Source of the DNA: Thermococcus siculi | GTDB taxonomy: Archaea > Methanobacteriota_B > Thermococci > Thermococcales > Thermococcaceae | NCBI RefSeq assembly: GCF_002214505.1 | Contig: NZ_CP015103.1 | Location: 496,001-560,000, forward strand | Direction: 5' to 3' | DNA: 64,000 nt | In this document: one piece after another, positions 20,038 to 29,187 of the stretch | Layout: each line of letters starts with the position of its first letter | Position numbering within the stretch: position 1 is the stretch's first letter | Notes under the pieces: model-generated | What the model saw: the letters and a program-made list of their open reading frames with translations, nothing else | What the model was told of the DNA's origin: nothing | Database searches by the model: none | Position numbers and translations under genes: made by a program

Positions 20038-21150
20038 TCACACGAGGTAGCGCACTATGGAGGGGCTTATCCTTATGAGCTTTGCGAGTAGTTTGGGTCT
20101 CTTCAGTATCGCCTTCGCGGTCTTCACGTGGTCGTCGAAGTCAGCCTGGCTTTCTATGACCGCCCTGGCCTCGTCGCTTCCGAGGACTTCGAAAACGCGC
20201 TCTATGTCCTCCTGACCCATTCCCCTGAACACCTTCCTGAACCTCAGCCCGAAGCTTATCTGGCTCTTCACGTTCTTGCAGCGCTTCTCGTAGTCCCCGG
20301 GCCTGCCCGAGAGGAGGGCCTCCCTGAGGGCGTGGGCGCAGAGCATGCCGAACACTATTCCCCCAGCGGTTGTCGGCTTTATCTGAAGCGCAGCATCGCC
20401 TATGAGCGCGACGTTCCCCTTCGCCCAGGGCTTCCTCCAGCCGAAACCGACGGAACCTGCCTTGAACTCGACTATTGAGGTTGGTTTGAGCATCCTTACA
20501 CGGAGGAACCTGTTAAGGGCCTCGATGCTTCCGAGCGTTCCCACCCTGGCGAGCCTCTCGTTGACGGGCGCCACCCACATGAAGAAGTCCCCGTTCATAT
20601 CCTTGTTCACCCACACCTCGACGAAGTCCTCCCTGAAATTCCCGACTACCTCGACCTCGTAGCCGCTCAGGAACTCTGCCTGGGTTTTCGCCCCGATGGC
20701 CTTGGCGACGGTGCTCGAAACTCCGTCTGCACCCACGTAGAAGTCCGCCTCGACCTCAAGCCTCTCCCCGAGGTGCTGGAGAACCGCCTTCCCGTCTTTA
20801 AAGCCCAGAAAGGTGGTCGCCATGTAGTAATCGACGCCCCTCCTGACGGCTCTCTCGGCCAGACCCTTCTCGAGGGCCTTCCTGTCCACGAGGTATGCCT
20901 GTGGGGTCTTTCTCTCTATCTCGAAGCTCTGAATCCTTGAGTAGAAAACCGCCCCGCGGAGCTTGTTGAGCACAGCTTCCTCAGGGAGGCCGAGCCTCTC
21001 GTAGTTCGCGGCCCCTATTATTCCCGTGCAGGCTTTTCCACCGAAAGAGCCTTTTCTCTCAACAACGGCCACGCTGAAGTCCCTCGCGAGCAGGTTTGCG
21101 AGGTAGTTGCCAACCGGCCCTCCCCCGATGATAAGAACGTCGTACCTCAT
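20038..21150 (-). CDS. geranylgeranyl reductase family FAD-dependent oxidoreductase
   Basis: A flavoprotein of the geranylgeranyl reductase family, 370 residues, probably saturating isoprenoid chains of archaeal membrane lipids. The Rossmann motif GGGPVGNYLA is at about 9-18, the family KACTGIIG element near 45, and the second FAD contact NVALIGDAALQIKPTTAGG about two-thirds along. This length fits the short archaeal GGR paralogues rather than the dedicated digeranylgeranylglycerophospholipid reductase of about 390-450 residues. ATG 21150 is preferred; GTG 21156 in the same frame is possible. Divergent from pyroglutamyl peptidase. Confidence 0.85.
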   Translation of the reverse strand: MRYDVLIIGGGPVGNYLANLLARDFSVAVVERKGSFGGKACTGIIGAANYERLGLPEEAVLNKLRGAVFYSRIQSFEIERKTPQAYLVDRKALEKGLAERAVRRGVDYYMATTFLGFKDGKAVLQHLGERLEVEADFYVGADGVSSTVAKAIGAKTQAEFLSGYEVEVVGNFREDFVEVWVNKDMNGDFFMWVAPVNERLARVGTLGSIEALNRFLRVRMLKPTSIVEFKAGSVGFGWRKPWAKGNVALIGDAALQIKPTTAGGIVFGMLCAHALREALLSGRPGDYEKRCKNVKSQISFGLRFRKVFRGMGQEDIERVFEVLGSDEARAVIESQADFDDHVKTAKAILKRPKLLAKLIRISPSIVRYLV

Positions 21151-21211
21151 CCTCACCCCTCATCCGGAGTAGCTTTTAAACCCTAAAAACCTAACCTTTC
21201 CGGTGGTTGAG

Positions 21212-21814
21212 ATGAAGGTTTTGGTGACTGGCTTCGAGCCTTTCGGCGGCGAGAGGATGAATCCCTCATGGGAGGCGGTGAAGGCGCTTCCCGATGAGAT
21301 AGCCGGTGTTACCGTGGTGAAGCGCCGGCTTCCCGTCACCTTCAGGGGCGTCAGGGAGATTCTTCCAAAGCTAATCGTCGGGGAGAAACCCGATGTGGTG
21401 ATTCTAACCGGCCAGGCCGGCGGGAGGCCCAACGTAACCGTTGAGCGCGTTGCGATAAACGTAATGGATTCTGCTATGGAGGACAACGAGGGCTACAAAC
21501 CGGAAGACGAACCGGTTTTTGAGGGTGCTCCGGTGGCTTACCTCGCGACCATTCCGATAAAGGCCATCGTTAAATCCTTGAGGGAGGCAAAAATCCCCGC
21601 CGCTGTTTCAAACACCGCGGGGACCTACGTCTGCAACGCCGCGATGTTCACTGCCCTCCACACGATAGCCGTTGCCGGAATGGAAACGAGGGCCGGCTTC
21701 ATACACGTTCCCTTCAGCCACGAGCAGGCCCTCGAAAAACCGAGGCCGTCGATGGCCCTTGAAACCATAAAGAGGGCCATAGAACTCGCGGTTAGAACCT
21801 CCCTCGAGGTCTGA
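21212..21814 (+). CDS. pcp: pyroglutamyl-peptidase I (pyrrolidone carboxylate peptidase)
   Basis: A C15 cysteine peptidase that removes N-terminal pyroglutamate, 200 residues, standard length. The catalytic triad regions are readable: Glu in VTVERVAINVMD, Cys in NTAGTYVCNAAMF and His in AGFIHVPFSHEQ. The opening VTGFEPFGGERMNPSW is diagnostic. ATG 21212 follows GGTGGTTGAG. A TATA box (GCTTTTAAACC) near 21168 drives it. Cytosolic peptide processing is expected. Confidence 0.96.
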   Translation: MKVLVTGFEPFGGERMNPSWEAVKALPDEIAGVTVVKRRLPVTFRGVREILPKLIVGEKPDVVILTGQAGGRPNVTVERVAINVMDSAMEDNEGYKPEDEPVFEGAPVAYLATIPIKAIVKSLREAKIPAAVSNTAGTYVCNAAMFTALHTIAVAGMETRAGFIHVPFSHEQALEKPRPSMALETIKRAIELAVRTSLEV

Positions 21815-21853
21815 AACCTTTTTAAATCCCTTTTCCTACCCCCCTACAAACCC

Positions 21854-23857
21854 ATGAGGGTGAGGCCTATTCTAATCCTCGGAGTTGACATAATAAGCGA
21901 GAACCCGAAGAAGTTCGCCGTCGTGAGCTGGTTCAACGGACGGCTCGAGAGAAAGGGTGAGTTCACACTCTACAGGCTAATCCGCTTCATCCAGAGCAAG
22001 AGGCCTGATATAGTTGCCATCGACAGCGTCACGGAACTCGGCGAAGACCTCAGAAAGTTCCTACGCGCTCTCCCCACCGAGACGAAGCTCGTGCAGGTCA
22101 CCGGCAGGCCGGGCGAGCAGAGGAGCCTTCAGAGCCTCGCAAGGGAGCACGGGATAAGGACAACGGACCGCTTCGACCCCTACGAGGAGGCCAAATTGGC
22201 TGCCCTTCTGGCTTCGAAGGGGGTTGGCTACGAGGTTCTCGCCTTCGAGGACGAGGTTGTAGTCAAGGTTACCAGGGGAAGGAGCCACGGGAAGGGCGGA
22301 TGGAGCCAGGACCGCTACAGGAAGCGCGTTCACAACCTCGTCCGCGACAAGGTGAGGGAGATAGAGGACAGGCTGAGGAGGGCAGATATACCCTTCGACC
22401 TCGAGACCGAGGAGAAGGACTACGGCCTGGCTAAGGGGGAGTTCAGGGTCTACGCCTCCAGGGAGGAGCTTGCCGGCCTGATAAGGCCGATGAGGGGAGG
22501 AGACGTCGAGGTGAGGATTTACCCCGTCGAGAGGGCCGAGCTTGGATTCGCCCCACTGAAGGGCGAGGAGGCGATACGTGAGAGGAAGAGCATAATAGTG
22601 GGTATAGACCCTGGGATAACCGTTGGAATAGCGGCGATAGACCTGAACGGCCGCATCGTTGCGCTCCACAGCGAGAGGAACATGCCGGTTGGTGAGGTCT
22701 TCAGGTTCGTGAGTGAGATCGGTCACCCCGTCATCGTCGCAACCGACGTTTCCCCGGCCCCGGGTTTCGTCGAGAAGATAGCCCGTTCCTTCAAGGCCCA
22801 GCTCTTCGTCCCGAGGGAGAGCCTTCGGATAGAGGAGAAGAACGAACTCCTCCGCGATCTGGGGATAACCGTTGACGACGACCACCAGCGCGACGCCCTG
22901 GCGGCTGCATACAAGGCCTACCTCCGCCTCAAGCCCAAGCTGGAGCACATAGATGCCCGCCTCCGTGAGGCAGGATTAACCAGAAAGTCCGAGGAGGTCA
23001 AGGCCCTCGTCATACAGGGCTACAACCTCGGCGAGGCCATGCAGAGGGTCTCCCTCAGGGAGAGGGCGAAGGCCGAAGAGCCTGAAGAGCCTGTCAGGGA
23101 AGTTCCGGACCTCAGGCCCTATATCAAGCGCATAAGGGAGCTGGAAAAGCGTATCGAGATGCTGGAGAGCGAGAACCGCGAGCTGAGGGAGATAATCAGG
23201 GAGCAGAGGAGGACGATAGGCAGGCTCGAGAGGCGCATAGCCGACTACGACGAAGAGGTGAGGAAAAAGGTTCTCCGCGAGAGGGAGCTTGAGGCCAAGG
23301 TCAAGCGCATTGAAATCCTTGAAAAGCAGCTGAGGGAGGCTAAAGCAGTCATCGAGCGCCTCAGCAGGGACCTCGTGCAGGTCAAGCGGATGAACGTGGT
23401 TGAGGTTCGCGGTTCGGCGGTTCCCCTCAAAGTCCTCCGGGTTCTCAGCTGGCGCGAACTTGAGAGGATTGAGCGCGAGATCGGCTTGAGGAAGGGCGAC
23501 GTCCTCTTCGTGGCCAACCCTGCGGGAGCGGGGAGGGCCATAGCCGAGGAGCTGGTCGAGAAGGGGATAAGGGCCTTGATAACCGAAAGGCCGCTCCCGC
23601 AGGCGGTTAAGGATGTCCTCCGCGAGGCACACGTGCCCTTCTTCCTTTCAGAGGAGCTGGACGTTAAGAGGATCGACGAGTTCGCAGTTGTGGAAAGGGA
23701 AACCCTGGAGGGGGCCATCGAGGAACTCCTTGAGAGGTGGAAGAAGGAGGATGAGAAGAGGGAAGCCGAGAGGCTCCTCCGCCTCGTCGAGGAGTACCGC
23801 ATCGAGAGGAAGAAGGAACTCATGAGGAAAGCTGAAGAGGAGAGGCGCAAGGTTTAA
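21854..23857 (+). CDS. DUF460 protein with RNase H-like domain and coiled coil
   Basis: An archaeal DUF460 protein, 667 residues. The N-terminal module begins LILGVDIISENPKKFAVV, and a second RNase H-like element IIVGIDPGITVGIAAIDL occurs near residue 250, with a distal DDDHQRDALAAAYKAY. A long coiled coil (about 405-520) follows, then a C-terminal alpha/beta region and a charged tail. This resembles a predicted nuclease with a RuvC/Holliday-junction-like fold, but the catalytic set is not proved. CTTTTTAAATC near 21818 is the TATA box, so the ATG at 21854 has a very short leader. Confidence 0.85.
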   Translation: MRVRPILILGVDIISENPKKFAVVSWFNGRLERKGEFTLYRLIRFIQSKRPDIVAIDSVTELGEDLRKFLRALPTETKLVQVTGRPGEQRSLQSLAREHGIRTTDRFDPYEEAKLAALLASKGVGYEVLAFEDEVVVKVTRGRSHGKGGWSQDRYRKRVHNLVRDKVREIEDRLRRADIPFDLETEEKDYGLAKGEFRVYASREELAGLIRPMRGGDVEVRIYPVERAELGFAPLKGEEAIRERKSIIVGIDPGITVGIAAIDLNGRIVALHSERNMPVGEVFRFVSEIGHPVIVATDVSPAPGFVEKIARSFKAQLFVPRESLRIEEKNELLRDLGITVDDDHQRDALAAAYKAYLRLKPKLEHIDARLREAGLTRKSEEVKALVIQGYNLGEAMQRVSLRERAKAEEPEEPVREVPDLRPYIKRIRELEKRIEMLESENRELREIIREQRRTIGRLERRIADYDEEVRKKVLRERELEAKVKRIEILEKQLREAKAVIERLSRDLVQVKRMNVVEVRGSAVPLKVLRVLSWRELERIEREIGLRKGDVLFVANPAGAGRAIAEELVEKGIRALITERPLPQAVKDVLREAHVPFFLSEELDVKRIDEFAVVERETLEGAIEELLERWKKEDEKREAERLLRLVEEYRIERKKELMRKAEEERRKV

Positions 23858-23881
23858 TAAGCCGCTTTCCTTCTGGGGTCG

Positions 23882-24493
23882 ATGCGTATGAAGACCGAGA
23901 GAAAGATAATCCTGGCCGCGATAGGCCTCATATTCCTTGGATTCCTCACTGGGATTTACTACCGAAGGGTCGACCACATACTGAGAACCCTCTGGACGAT
24001 GGCCTTCCTGTCGTTCCTTCTCTGGCTTCCGGGAGGGCATCCAAAACCCGAGGGTAAACTCGGGGCGCTGGTGAGTCCCTTCTACAACGAGGGCATAGTG
24101 GCGGTACTCGCGATATTCCTGGCAACTCACGTCTCCCTCGTCAACGTGCCCTTCACGAACATCGACCTCTTCAACGTCACCTTCAAGGACGTGGACATGA
24201 TAAGCCACTCCCTCGGGGGCCTGACAGTCTGGCTGTTCTTCACCCGCTCCCTAACCGAGCTGTGGCCGGAGCTTCCGAGGCGGAGGGTGATCCTCTATTC
24301 CTTTGCGGCCCTCCTCGTTATGGGTGTGGCCTGGGAGTTGGCGGAGTGGTACGGGGCCCACTACACGGAGACCATACTCAAGGAAACGCCCCTGAACAAG
24401 CTCCGCGACATTATAATGGAGCAGCTTGGGGCGCTCGTTGGCCTCTGGATGGTGACAAAGAAGGGGTATCCTTTCGCTATCAAAGGGGATTAG
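23882..24493 (+). CDS. hypothetical polytopic membrane protein
   Basis: A 203-residue protein with about five membrane segments. A conserved-looking DMISHSLGGLTVWLFF and later VAWELAEWYGAHY recall YjdF/DUF2238-type membrane proteins, which share SH..G and WE..EW patterns, but I hold that assignment loosely. The start may be ATG 23882 or ATG 23888. A TATA-like GTTTAATAAG overlaps the end of the upstream DUF460 gene. The stop overlaps the convergent winged-helix regulator by four bases. Confidence 0.65.
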   Translation: MRMKTERKIILAAIGLIFLGFLTGIYYRRVDHILRTLWTMAFLSFLLWLPGGHPKPEGKLGALVSPFYNEGIVAVLAIFLATHVSLVNVPFTNIDLFNVTFKDVDMISHSLGGLTVWLFFTRSLTELWPELPRRRVILYSFAALLVMGVAWELAEWYGAHYTETILKETPLNKLRDIIMEQLGALVGLWMVTKKGYPFAIKGD

Positions 24494-24786
24494 AGTCCGT
24501 TGAGGACTTCCTTCAGGGCACGGAGGTATTCTGCCGTTTCCCTCGCCCCCATGTCTGTTATCTTTACGGCAGTTCTGGGCCTGTCCGCTATCACCTTATA
24601 AACCTCCACGTAGCCGGCCCTCTCGAGGGCCTTGAGGTGGGAGTCCAGATTCCCGGGGGTTATATCCAGCACACCCAGGATATCCCTGAAGAGTGCCCTC
24701 TCCCTCGGCAGGAGGTAGAGCATTATGGCGAGCCTTATCGGACTGCCGAGCACATGGTTCCTCGTCAGCTCCCTGAGCGGCTCCAT
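24490..24786 (-). CDS. winged-helix transcriptional regulator
   Basis: A 98-residue winged-helix protein of the short HTH_34/ArsR-like kind. Helix-turn-helix: LGSPIRLAIMLYLLPRERAL then FRDILGVLDITPGNLDSHLK as recognition region, followed by a wing RAGYVEVYKVIADRPRTAVK. It is coded directly after a small membrane protein gene on the same strand (four-base gap), the usual two-gene arrangement in which the regulator controls its membrane partner. Confidence 0.85.
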   Translation of the reverse strand: MEPLRELTRNHVLGSPIRLAIMLYLLPRERALFRDILGVLDITPGNLDSHLKALERAGYVEVYKVIADRPRTAVKITDMGARETAEYLRALKEVLNGL

Positions 24787-24790
24787 GCTA

Positions 24791-25405
24791 TCACCGCTCT
24801 ATGGCTCTGAAGGCGGAGTAGAGGTACCAGAGAACGGTGGCTGAGAACCCCAGGGCCACGAGGAAGCTCGCCCATAGCAGGGATCCGTCCACCATCTTCA
24901 TGGCAGCTGGAACTCCGGTTAGGGGCAACAGGAACGCCGGGATCATCTCGCGCTCCATCCCGCCATACCTGGCGAACACGAGCCACATCCCAAGTACGGA
25001 GATGCCAATGAAGGTTAGAAAGCCCATCGCCACGCTCGCCTCGTCCGTGACTCCGAGGCCCATCCTCGGGACGATCACCCAGCCAACGATCATGCCCACC
25101 ATCCATGATAGCCCCACGAGGACTCCACCACCGCTCGAGAGGCCCAGCTCCTCCCCGGTAACCCTTCCCAGTCTCTTGAACATCCGCCATATTCTCCCGG
25201 TGAAAACCATGGCCACTATGAAGGCGAGAGGCCAGTAAACAAGGCCGAACTTCCAGGAGAGGTCGAAGAGTCCCATCAGAACGTAGTAGAAAAGCATTAT
25301 CACCAGCCACACGGCGAAGTTCATGGCCCCGTACATCTTCCCGGCCGCTATCAACTTTCCCTCCACCTTCTCAAGCACATCCTTGAGTTCCATAACCTCT
25401 TCCAT
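24791..25405 (-). CDS. hypothetical membrane protein paired with winged-helix regulator
   Basis: A 204-residue protein with about six membrane segments; the cytoplasmic N-terminus carries an amphipathic helix (LKDVLEKVEGKLIAAGKMYG). No family recognised. ATG 25405 follows GGTGATGGAA; the earlier in-frame GTG at 25414 is inside that ribosome binding site. It is upstream of the winged-helix gene and probably co-transcribed with it, from a promoter in the AT-richer segment near 25435. Confidence 0.7.
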   Translation of the reverse strand: MEEVMELKDVLEKVEGKLIAAGKMYGAMNFAVWLVIMLFYYVLMGLFDLSWKFGLVYWPLAFIVAMVFTGRIWRMFKRLGRVTGEELGLSSGGGVLVGLSWMVGMIVGWVIVPRMGLGVTDEASVAMGFLTFIGISVLGMWLVFARYGGMEREMIPAFLLPLTGVPAAMKMVDGSLLWASFLVALGFSATVLWYLYSAFRAIER

Positions 25406-25440
25406 TTCCATCACCGATTTGGAATAAGTGCCACTCCTAT

Positions 25441-25566
25441 TTATAGCGTGGAGTTTCTCTGAATTTCAGAATCAGTTGCCATCCTCGCTTTCATGAGCAT
25501 CTCAGTGAACTTTCGGATTTCTGGCTCTTCACCCTTTATGGGAATCCTGTTGATGGGATCCTTCAC
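25441..25566 (-). CDS. possible 41-residue ORF, remnant or antitoxin-like
   Basis: A short frame starting at GTG 25566, which overlaps the TGA that closes the preceding fragment (GTGA). The product of 41 residues opens MKDPINRIPIKGEEPEIRKF and continues as an amphipathic helix rich in Met, Lys and Glu. It is too short for certainty. It could be a trimmed toxin-antitoxin partner or part of a decayed gene. No promoter of its own is evident. Confidence 0.3.
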   Translation of the reverse strand: MKDPINRIPIKGEEPEIRKFTEMLMKARMATDSEIQRNSTL

Positions 25567-25637
25567 CTCTCAATCCTTTCGGGCGGAACGAGCCTCACAT
25601 CTGCCCCGCGTTTTCTGTATCTCCTGAGATTGGGGTT
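25563..25637 (-). pseudogene. 24-codon fragment resembling a PIN-toxin C-terminus
   Basis: Directly after the ATPase stop, and in the same frame, 24 codons read NPNLRRYRKRGADVRLVPPE and end at a TGA. The pattern resembles the C-terminal strand of VapC-like PIN proteins (N-L-x-x-Y-x-x-x-G-x-D-V-R). It lacks a start and any catalytic residues. It is either a remnant of a toxin gene disrupted when the ATPase gene arrived, or a read-through tail. Confidence 0.3.
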
Positions 25638-26909
25638 TCAATAATCCTCAAGCAGAAACCTCCATAGGGGTATCAGCCTTATCCCGTCTATTTCCTTCTC
25701 CACGTCCCAGTTTATAATGTATGCCTTCTTCCATCCCGTCTCTCTTCTCGCAGCTTTTATTGCTCTCAGCTCCCTCCTAATGGTCTCCGGGTCGTTTAGG
25801 CTGTAGCTCACCTGAATGAGGGTTTCCTCGTCGGGCAAAGCGAAGTCAACTTCCCACTTCTCCCCAAGGATGTAGTTGACCTCTTTTCCTCTCCTCCTCA
25901 GCTCCAGGAAGAGGGTGTTCTCCATGAGTCTTCCGAGATTCTCGCTGAACTTAACGCTGAGGAAAGTTAGGAAGGAGTTGTCAACGAAGTAGAGCTTTTT
26001 GGGGTGGCCGATTCTGAGGCGGACCTTTGGGGAGTAGACCTCAACGGGGAAGAGGAAGTAGCACTCGTTCAGGTACCTCAGGTAGTTCGAGAGGGTCGCC
26101 CTGCTGATGCGGTAGCCGAGGCTTTTTAGGGTTCTCTCCATCTTGCTCAGGCTGATGTACTCCGAGTTGAGGGCCAGCCTTATGAATGCCCTCAGCTCCT
26201 CCGGATTGCGCAGGGAGTACCTCTCAACCACATCGAGGGCTATTATGGTGTTGAAGTAGTCGGTGACTATGAGCCTCTTCACCCTCGGATCCTCCGCCAG
26301 CACCACCTCTGGAAAACCGCCGTAGAGCACGTACTCTCTGAGGAGGTTCAAAAGTCTGGGCTTCTTTGAGCTGAACTCTACCCTCTCCGGAACTTCGAAA
26401 CCCTTGAACTTCAGGAACTCCCGGAAGCTCAGGGGGAACACCTCGAACGTCAGCGCCCTCCCCCTGAGCGATGTTGGTATCTCCCGGCTAGAGAGCTTTG
26501 AGGACGATCCGCTGAGGAAGAGCCTCGCCTTACCGGAGTCGTGGATTCTCCTGACCCAGGAGTCCCACTCGTCCACGTTCTGTATCTCGTCGAGGAAGAG
26601 GTAAATCTCCCCTGAGCCTCCGAAGAGTTCTTCAATAGTTGGTATCAGCTCTGTGAGAGTTGAAACGTTCTTTTCAAGTCTCTCGTCCTCAAAGTTTACA
26701 TAGAATATCCTATCCCGTGGAACCCTCTTGGCCAGCTCGTTGATCAGCTGGAACATGAGATACGTCTTCCCTGTTCTCCGACAGCCAGCAAAGGTTACGA
26801 CCTTTCTCGGCATTTCGGGGATCAGGGATGGGTCGAAATCCCTCTTTATGAGATCCGGTGTCCACGTTTCCTGCCATTCGGTTAAAACCCTAGCTAGGTT
26901 TTCCTTCAT
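25638..26909 (-). CDS. AAA_14/DUF4143 family ATPase
   Basis: A 423-residue ATP-binding protein of the archaeal AAA_14-DUF4143 kind. Walker A AGCRRTGKTY (41-50), Walker B IYLFLDEIQNVDEW (about 101-114), arginine-rich sensor ARLFLSGSSSKLSSRE, a winged-helix-like middle (YISLSKMERTLKSLGYRISR) and a C-terminal DUF4143 nuclease-like domain with EKWEVDFALPDEETLIQVSY. These genes are often horizontally moved and strain-variable. The TATA GGTTTATAAG on this strand lies about 25 bases before the ATG and no GGTG site is present, so the message is likely leaderless. Confidence 0.9.
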   Translation of the reverse strand: MKENLARVLTEWQETWTPDLIKRDFDPSLIPEMPRKVVTFAGCRRTGKTYLMFQLINELAKRVPRDRIFYVNFEDERLEKNVSTLTELIPTIEELFGGSGEIYLFLDEIQNVDEWDSWVRRIHDSGKARLFLSGSSSKLSSREIPTSLRGRALTFEVFPLSFREFLKFKGFEVPERVEFSSKKPRLLNLLREYVLYGGFPEVVLAEDPRVKRLIVTDYFNTIIALDVVERYSLRNPEELRAFIRLALNSEYISLSKMERTLKSLGYRISRATLSNYLRYLNECYFLFPVEVYSPKVRLRIGHPKKLYFVDNSFLTFLSVKFSENLGRLMENTLFLELRRRGKEVNYILGEKWEVDFALPDEETLIQVSYSLNDPETIRRELRAIKAARRETGWKKAYIINWDVEKEIDGIRLIPLWRFLLEDY

Positions 26910-26981
26910 GATTCTATCTTGACGGTTTCACTTATAAACCTTGCTAAGTATACTTTACAGCCCTTTATAAATCCCTGTTCA

Positions 26982-27959
26982 TTAAATTTGTTCGACCCGG
27001 AAGGTCAGCCCCTTCTCCCTGGCCTTTTTCTCGACCTGGAGCCGGAACTGGCAGGCCTTGCATATCTCTCCCGTTGTCGGTTGCCCGCAGATTTTACACC
27101 TGTTCAGCTCGCTCGTCCTCTTTGTGTAGGTCTTCGCGATGAGCGGGAAGAGTTTGTCGTAGCTCCGGAGTATCTGGTACTTTGTTCCTGGGTGCTTCTC
27201 TTCCATCTCGTTTATCCAGTCCCTTATCTCGGCCCTGAATGCCTCGACGGCATAGGGGCACTCGCTGAAGTCGACCTCAATATCGTTCAGAACCGCGTAG
27301 AGCACTATCTCCTTCTCCGGAATCTCGCGTAGGGGCTTTATCCTCGGAACAAGCTCAGGGTGTATCTCCTCGTAGTAGGGTCCAGTCCTCCCGAGGCGCG
27401 CTATGTCGCCCCTCAAAATGTTCATGACGAACATCTGAACCTCGTCGTCGAGGTTGTGGCCGACTGCCAACTTATCCGCGCCAACGTCCTTCGCCGCGTA
27501 GTTGAGGAGCCAGCGCCTCCAGACGCCACAGTAGGAGCATGCTCCAACGCGCTCCCCCTTCTCGAAGCTCCCCATTATCTCAACGGTCTCGTCGAGGGTA
27601 AATCCGATGTACTCCTTAAAGGAATAGATGCGGTGCTCTATTCCGAGCTTCTCCGCGTTCCTCCTGGCTATCTCGACGCTCGGTGGCCTGTAGCCGGCTA
27701 TCCCCTCGTCTATCGTCACCGCGACCAGCTCGAAGGGGAACCTCTCGCGGAGCTTGGCCAGAAGGTGCATCAGGACAACGCTGTCCTTTCCACCGGAAAC
27801 CCCAACCGCTATCCTCTCCCCCTTTTCAATGAGGCGGTACTTCTTGACGGTCTCCTTGAACTTCTTCTCCACCATCTCGTTGAAGTGCTTTCTACAGTAG
27901 TACCTTCCCGTGTAGCGCGCGTGGTAGACCGCTGGATTGTTGCACTTTGAACACTTCAT
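26982..27959 (-). CDS. TtuA/Ncs6-like tRNA thiolation enzyme (TIGR00269 family), copy 1
   Basis: PP-loop ATPase for sulfur transfer to tRNA, 325 residues. Zinc ligands CSKCNNPAVYH at the N-terminus and CKICGQPTTGEICKAC near the C-terminus frame the SGGKDS motif (about 55-60). The Cys in GACSYCGVWRR and the later VGHNLDDEVQ are the typical catalytic/Fe-S region. It resembles the Pyrococcus TtuA enzyme that makes 2-thioribothymidine at position 54. ATG 27959 follows GGTGAGCGG. A paralogue occurs at 53855-54787. Confidence 0.92.
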   Translation of the reverse strand: MKCSKCNNPAVYHARYTGRYYCRKHFNEMVEKKFKETVKKYRLIEKGERIAVGVSGGKDSVVLMHLLAKLRERFPFELVAVTIDEGIAGYRPPSVEIARRNAEKLGIEHRIYSFKEYIGFTLDETVEIMGSFEKGERVGACSYCGVWRRWLLNYAAKDVGADKLAVGHNLDDEVQMFVMNILRGDIARLGRTGPYYEEIHPELVPRIKPLREIPEKEIVLYAVLNDIEVDFSECPYAVEAFRAEIRDWINEMEEKHPGTKYQILRSYDKLFPLIAKTYTKRTSELNRCKICGQPTTGEICKACQFRLQVEKKAREKGLTFRVEQI

Positions 27960-28005
27960 CCGCTCACCGGATTGGAGTCGGAACCGCTCTTAAAAAAGTT
28001 GGGGG

Positions 28006-29139
28006 CTAACCCGCCAGGTTCAGTATGGCGGGGATTATGTTCAGGGCCAGCAGGAAAAGCCCGACCCCTATGGTGAAGTACCTCACCGGCTTCGCTATGC
28101 CCTCCGGCAAATAGCGCTTGAACACGTCGTCCAGCATCCTCCCGCCGTCCAGGGGAACGAGCGGGAAGAGGTTCATCAGCCCGATGCCTATGTTGAGCAC
28201 GTATATCCAGTAGAACGCGAAGAACAGTGGCAGGATGAGCCAGTCCATCCCAACTTTGGACGTCACGTTCTGTGCGGGGTAGATGCCTATGTAGCCCTTC
28301 TCGGGGTTGTCCGGATGTGCCCCGAGCTTCAGGTTGACGTTCATCTCCTCGCCGTCCCTCAGGACCGTGAGCGTTACTATCTGCCCCGGTTTGGTCGTGT
28401 TCATGAACTTGATGAACTGATCCATCTTCTGAATCTGAACGCCGTCCATGGCGATTATCACGTCCCCCTTCTGAAGGACGCCGTAGGCAGGCCCGTCCTC
28501 CAGAACTCCGGAGACGAGTATTCCGGACGGCTGGAGGAGCGGTGAGATTGCGAGGTTGATTATCAGCACTGCGATAAAGGCGGTAACTATGTTCGCTAGG
28601 GAGCCGGCGCCGTAAACGCGAAGCCTCTTCCTTAGGGGGGCCTTTTCAAGCTCCTCCTCGTCGGGTTCGACGAACGCTCCGGGTATGACAGCCAGAAGCA
28701 CCAGTCCGACCGATTTGAGGGGCAGTTTCTCGGCGCGCGCCACTATTCCGTGGCTCAGCTCGTGGACGACCATGACAACCGCCAGGCCTATGAGGCCGTA
28801 CCAGAGGGGTATGGTCAGGCCGGGGATAACGAGCTGAACCCCTCCCCCCTGTCCTCCGTGCTGGACGGTCTGCATGGCGGTTTTGAGCAGCGCGTAGAAC
28901 ACGTAGGCCATTCCCATAAAGCCGAGAGCGATTCCAACATCGGCGTAGACCTTCCAGAGTTTGCGGTTGACCCTGGCTATCCGGTCTATAAAGCCGAGCA
29001 GCCGTTTGGTGCGCCACATGGCGATGAACATGTCAACTGAGAGACCCTCCTCGCTCTCCTCTCTCCTGCCGAAGAGGGCGTAAATGATGATCCAGAACGC
29101 GATGATGCCGATGATGACTGCCATGAGTGTGGTGTTCAT
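28006..29139 (-). CDS. site-2 protease family zinc metalloprotease (M50) with PDZ domain
   Basis: An intramembrane protease of 377 residues. The zinc motif HELSHGIVARAE lies in a membrane segment about 130 residues in, the third ligand motif LFPLVPLDGGRMLDD is near the C-terminus, and a PDZ domain (ILVSGVLEDGPAYGVLQKGD onward) sits between. This order matches RseP-like S2P proteins that release membrane-tethered regulators. ATG 29139 follows GGTGACCCAA; GTG 29148 is inside the ribosome binding site. The substrate in this organism is unknown. Confidence 0.94.
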   Translation of the reverse strand: MNTTLMAVIIGIIAFWIIIYALFGRREESEEGLSVDMFIAMWRTKRLLGFIDRIARVNRKLWKVYADVGIALGFMGMAYVFYALLKTAMQTVQHGGQGGGVQLVIPGLTIPLWYGLIGLAVVMVVHELSHGIVARAEKLPLKSVGLVLLAVIPGAFVEPDEEELEKAPLRKRLRVYGAGSLANIVTAFIAVLIINLAISPLLQPSGILVSGVLEDGPAYGVLQKGDVIIAMDGVQIQKMDQFIKFMNTTKPGQIVTLTVLRDGEEMNVNLKLGAHPDNPEKGYIGIYPAQNVTSKVGMDWLILPLFFAFYWIYVLNIGIGLMNLFPLVPLDGGRMLDDVFKRYLPEGIAKPVRYFTIGVGLFLLALNIIPAILNLAG

Positions 29140-29187
29140 TTGGGTCACCTAACCGATTTTGGTGGGGCGGTTTAAAAAGTAATCGGG

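Noticed and set aside
22061-22948. Antisense frames over DUF460
   Set aside because: Several overlapping frames on the minus strand of a GC-rich gene, none with a start context or recognisable domain.
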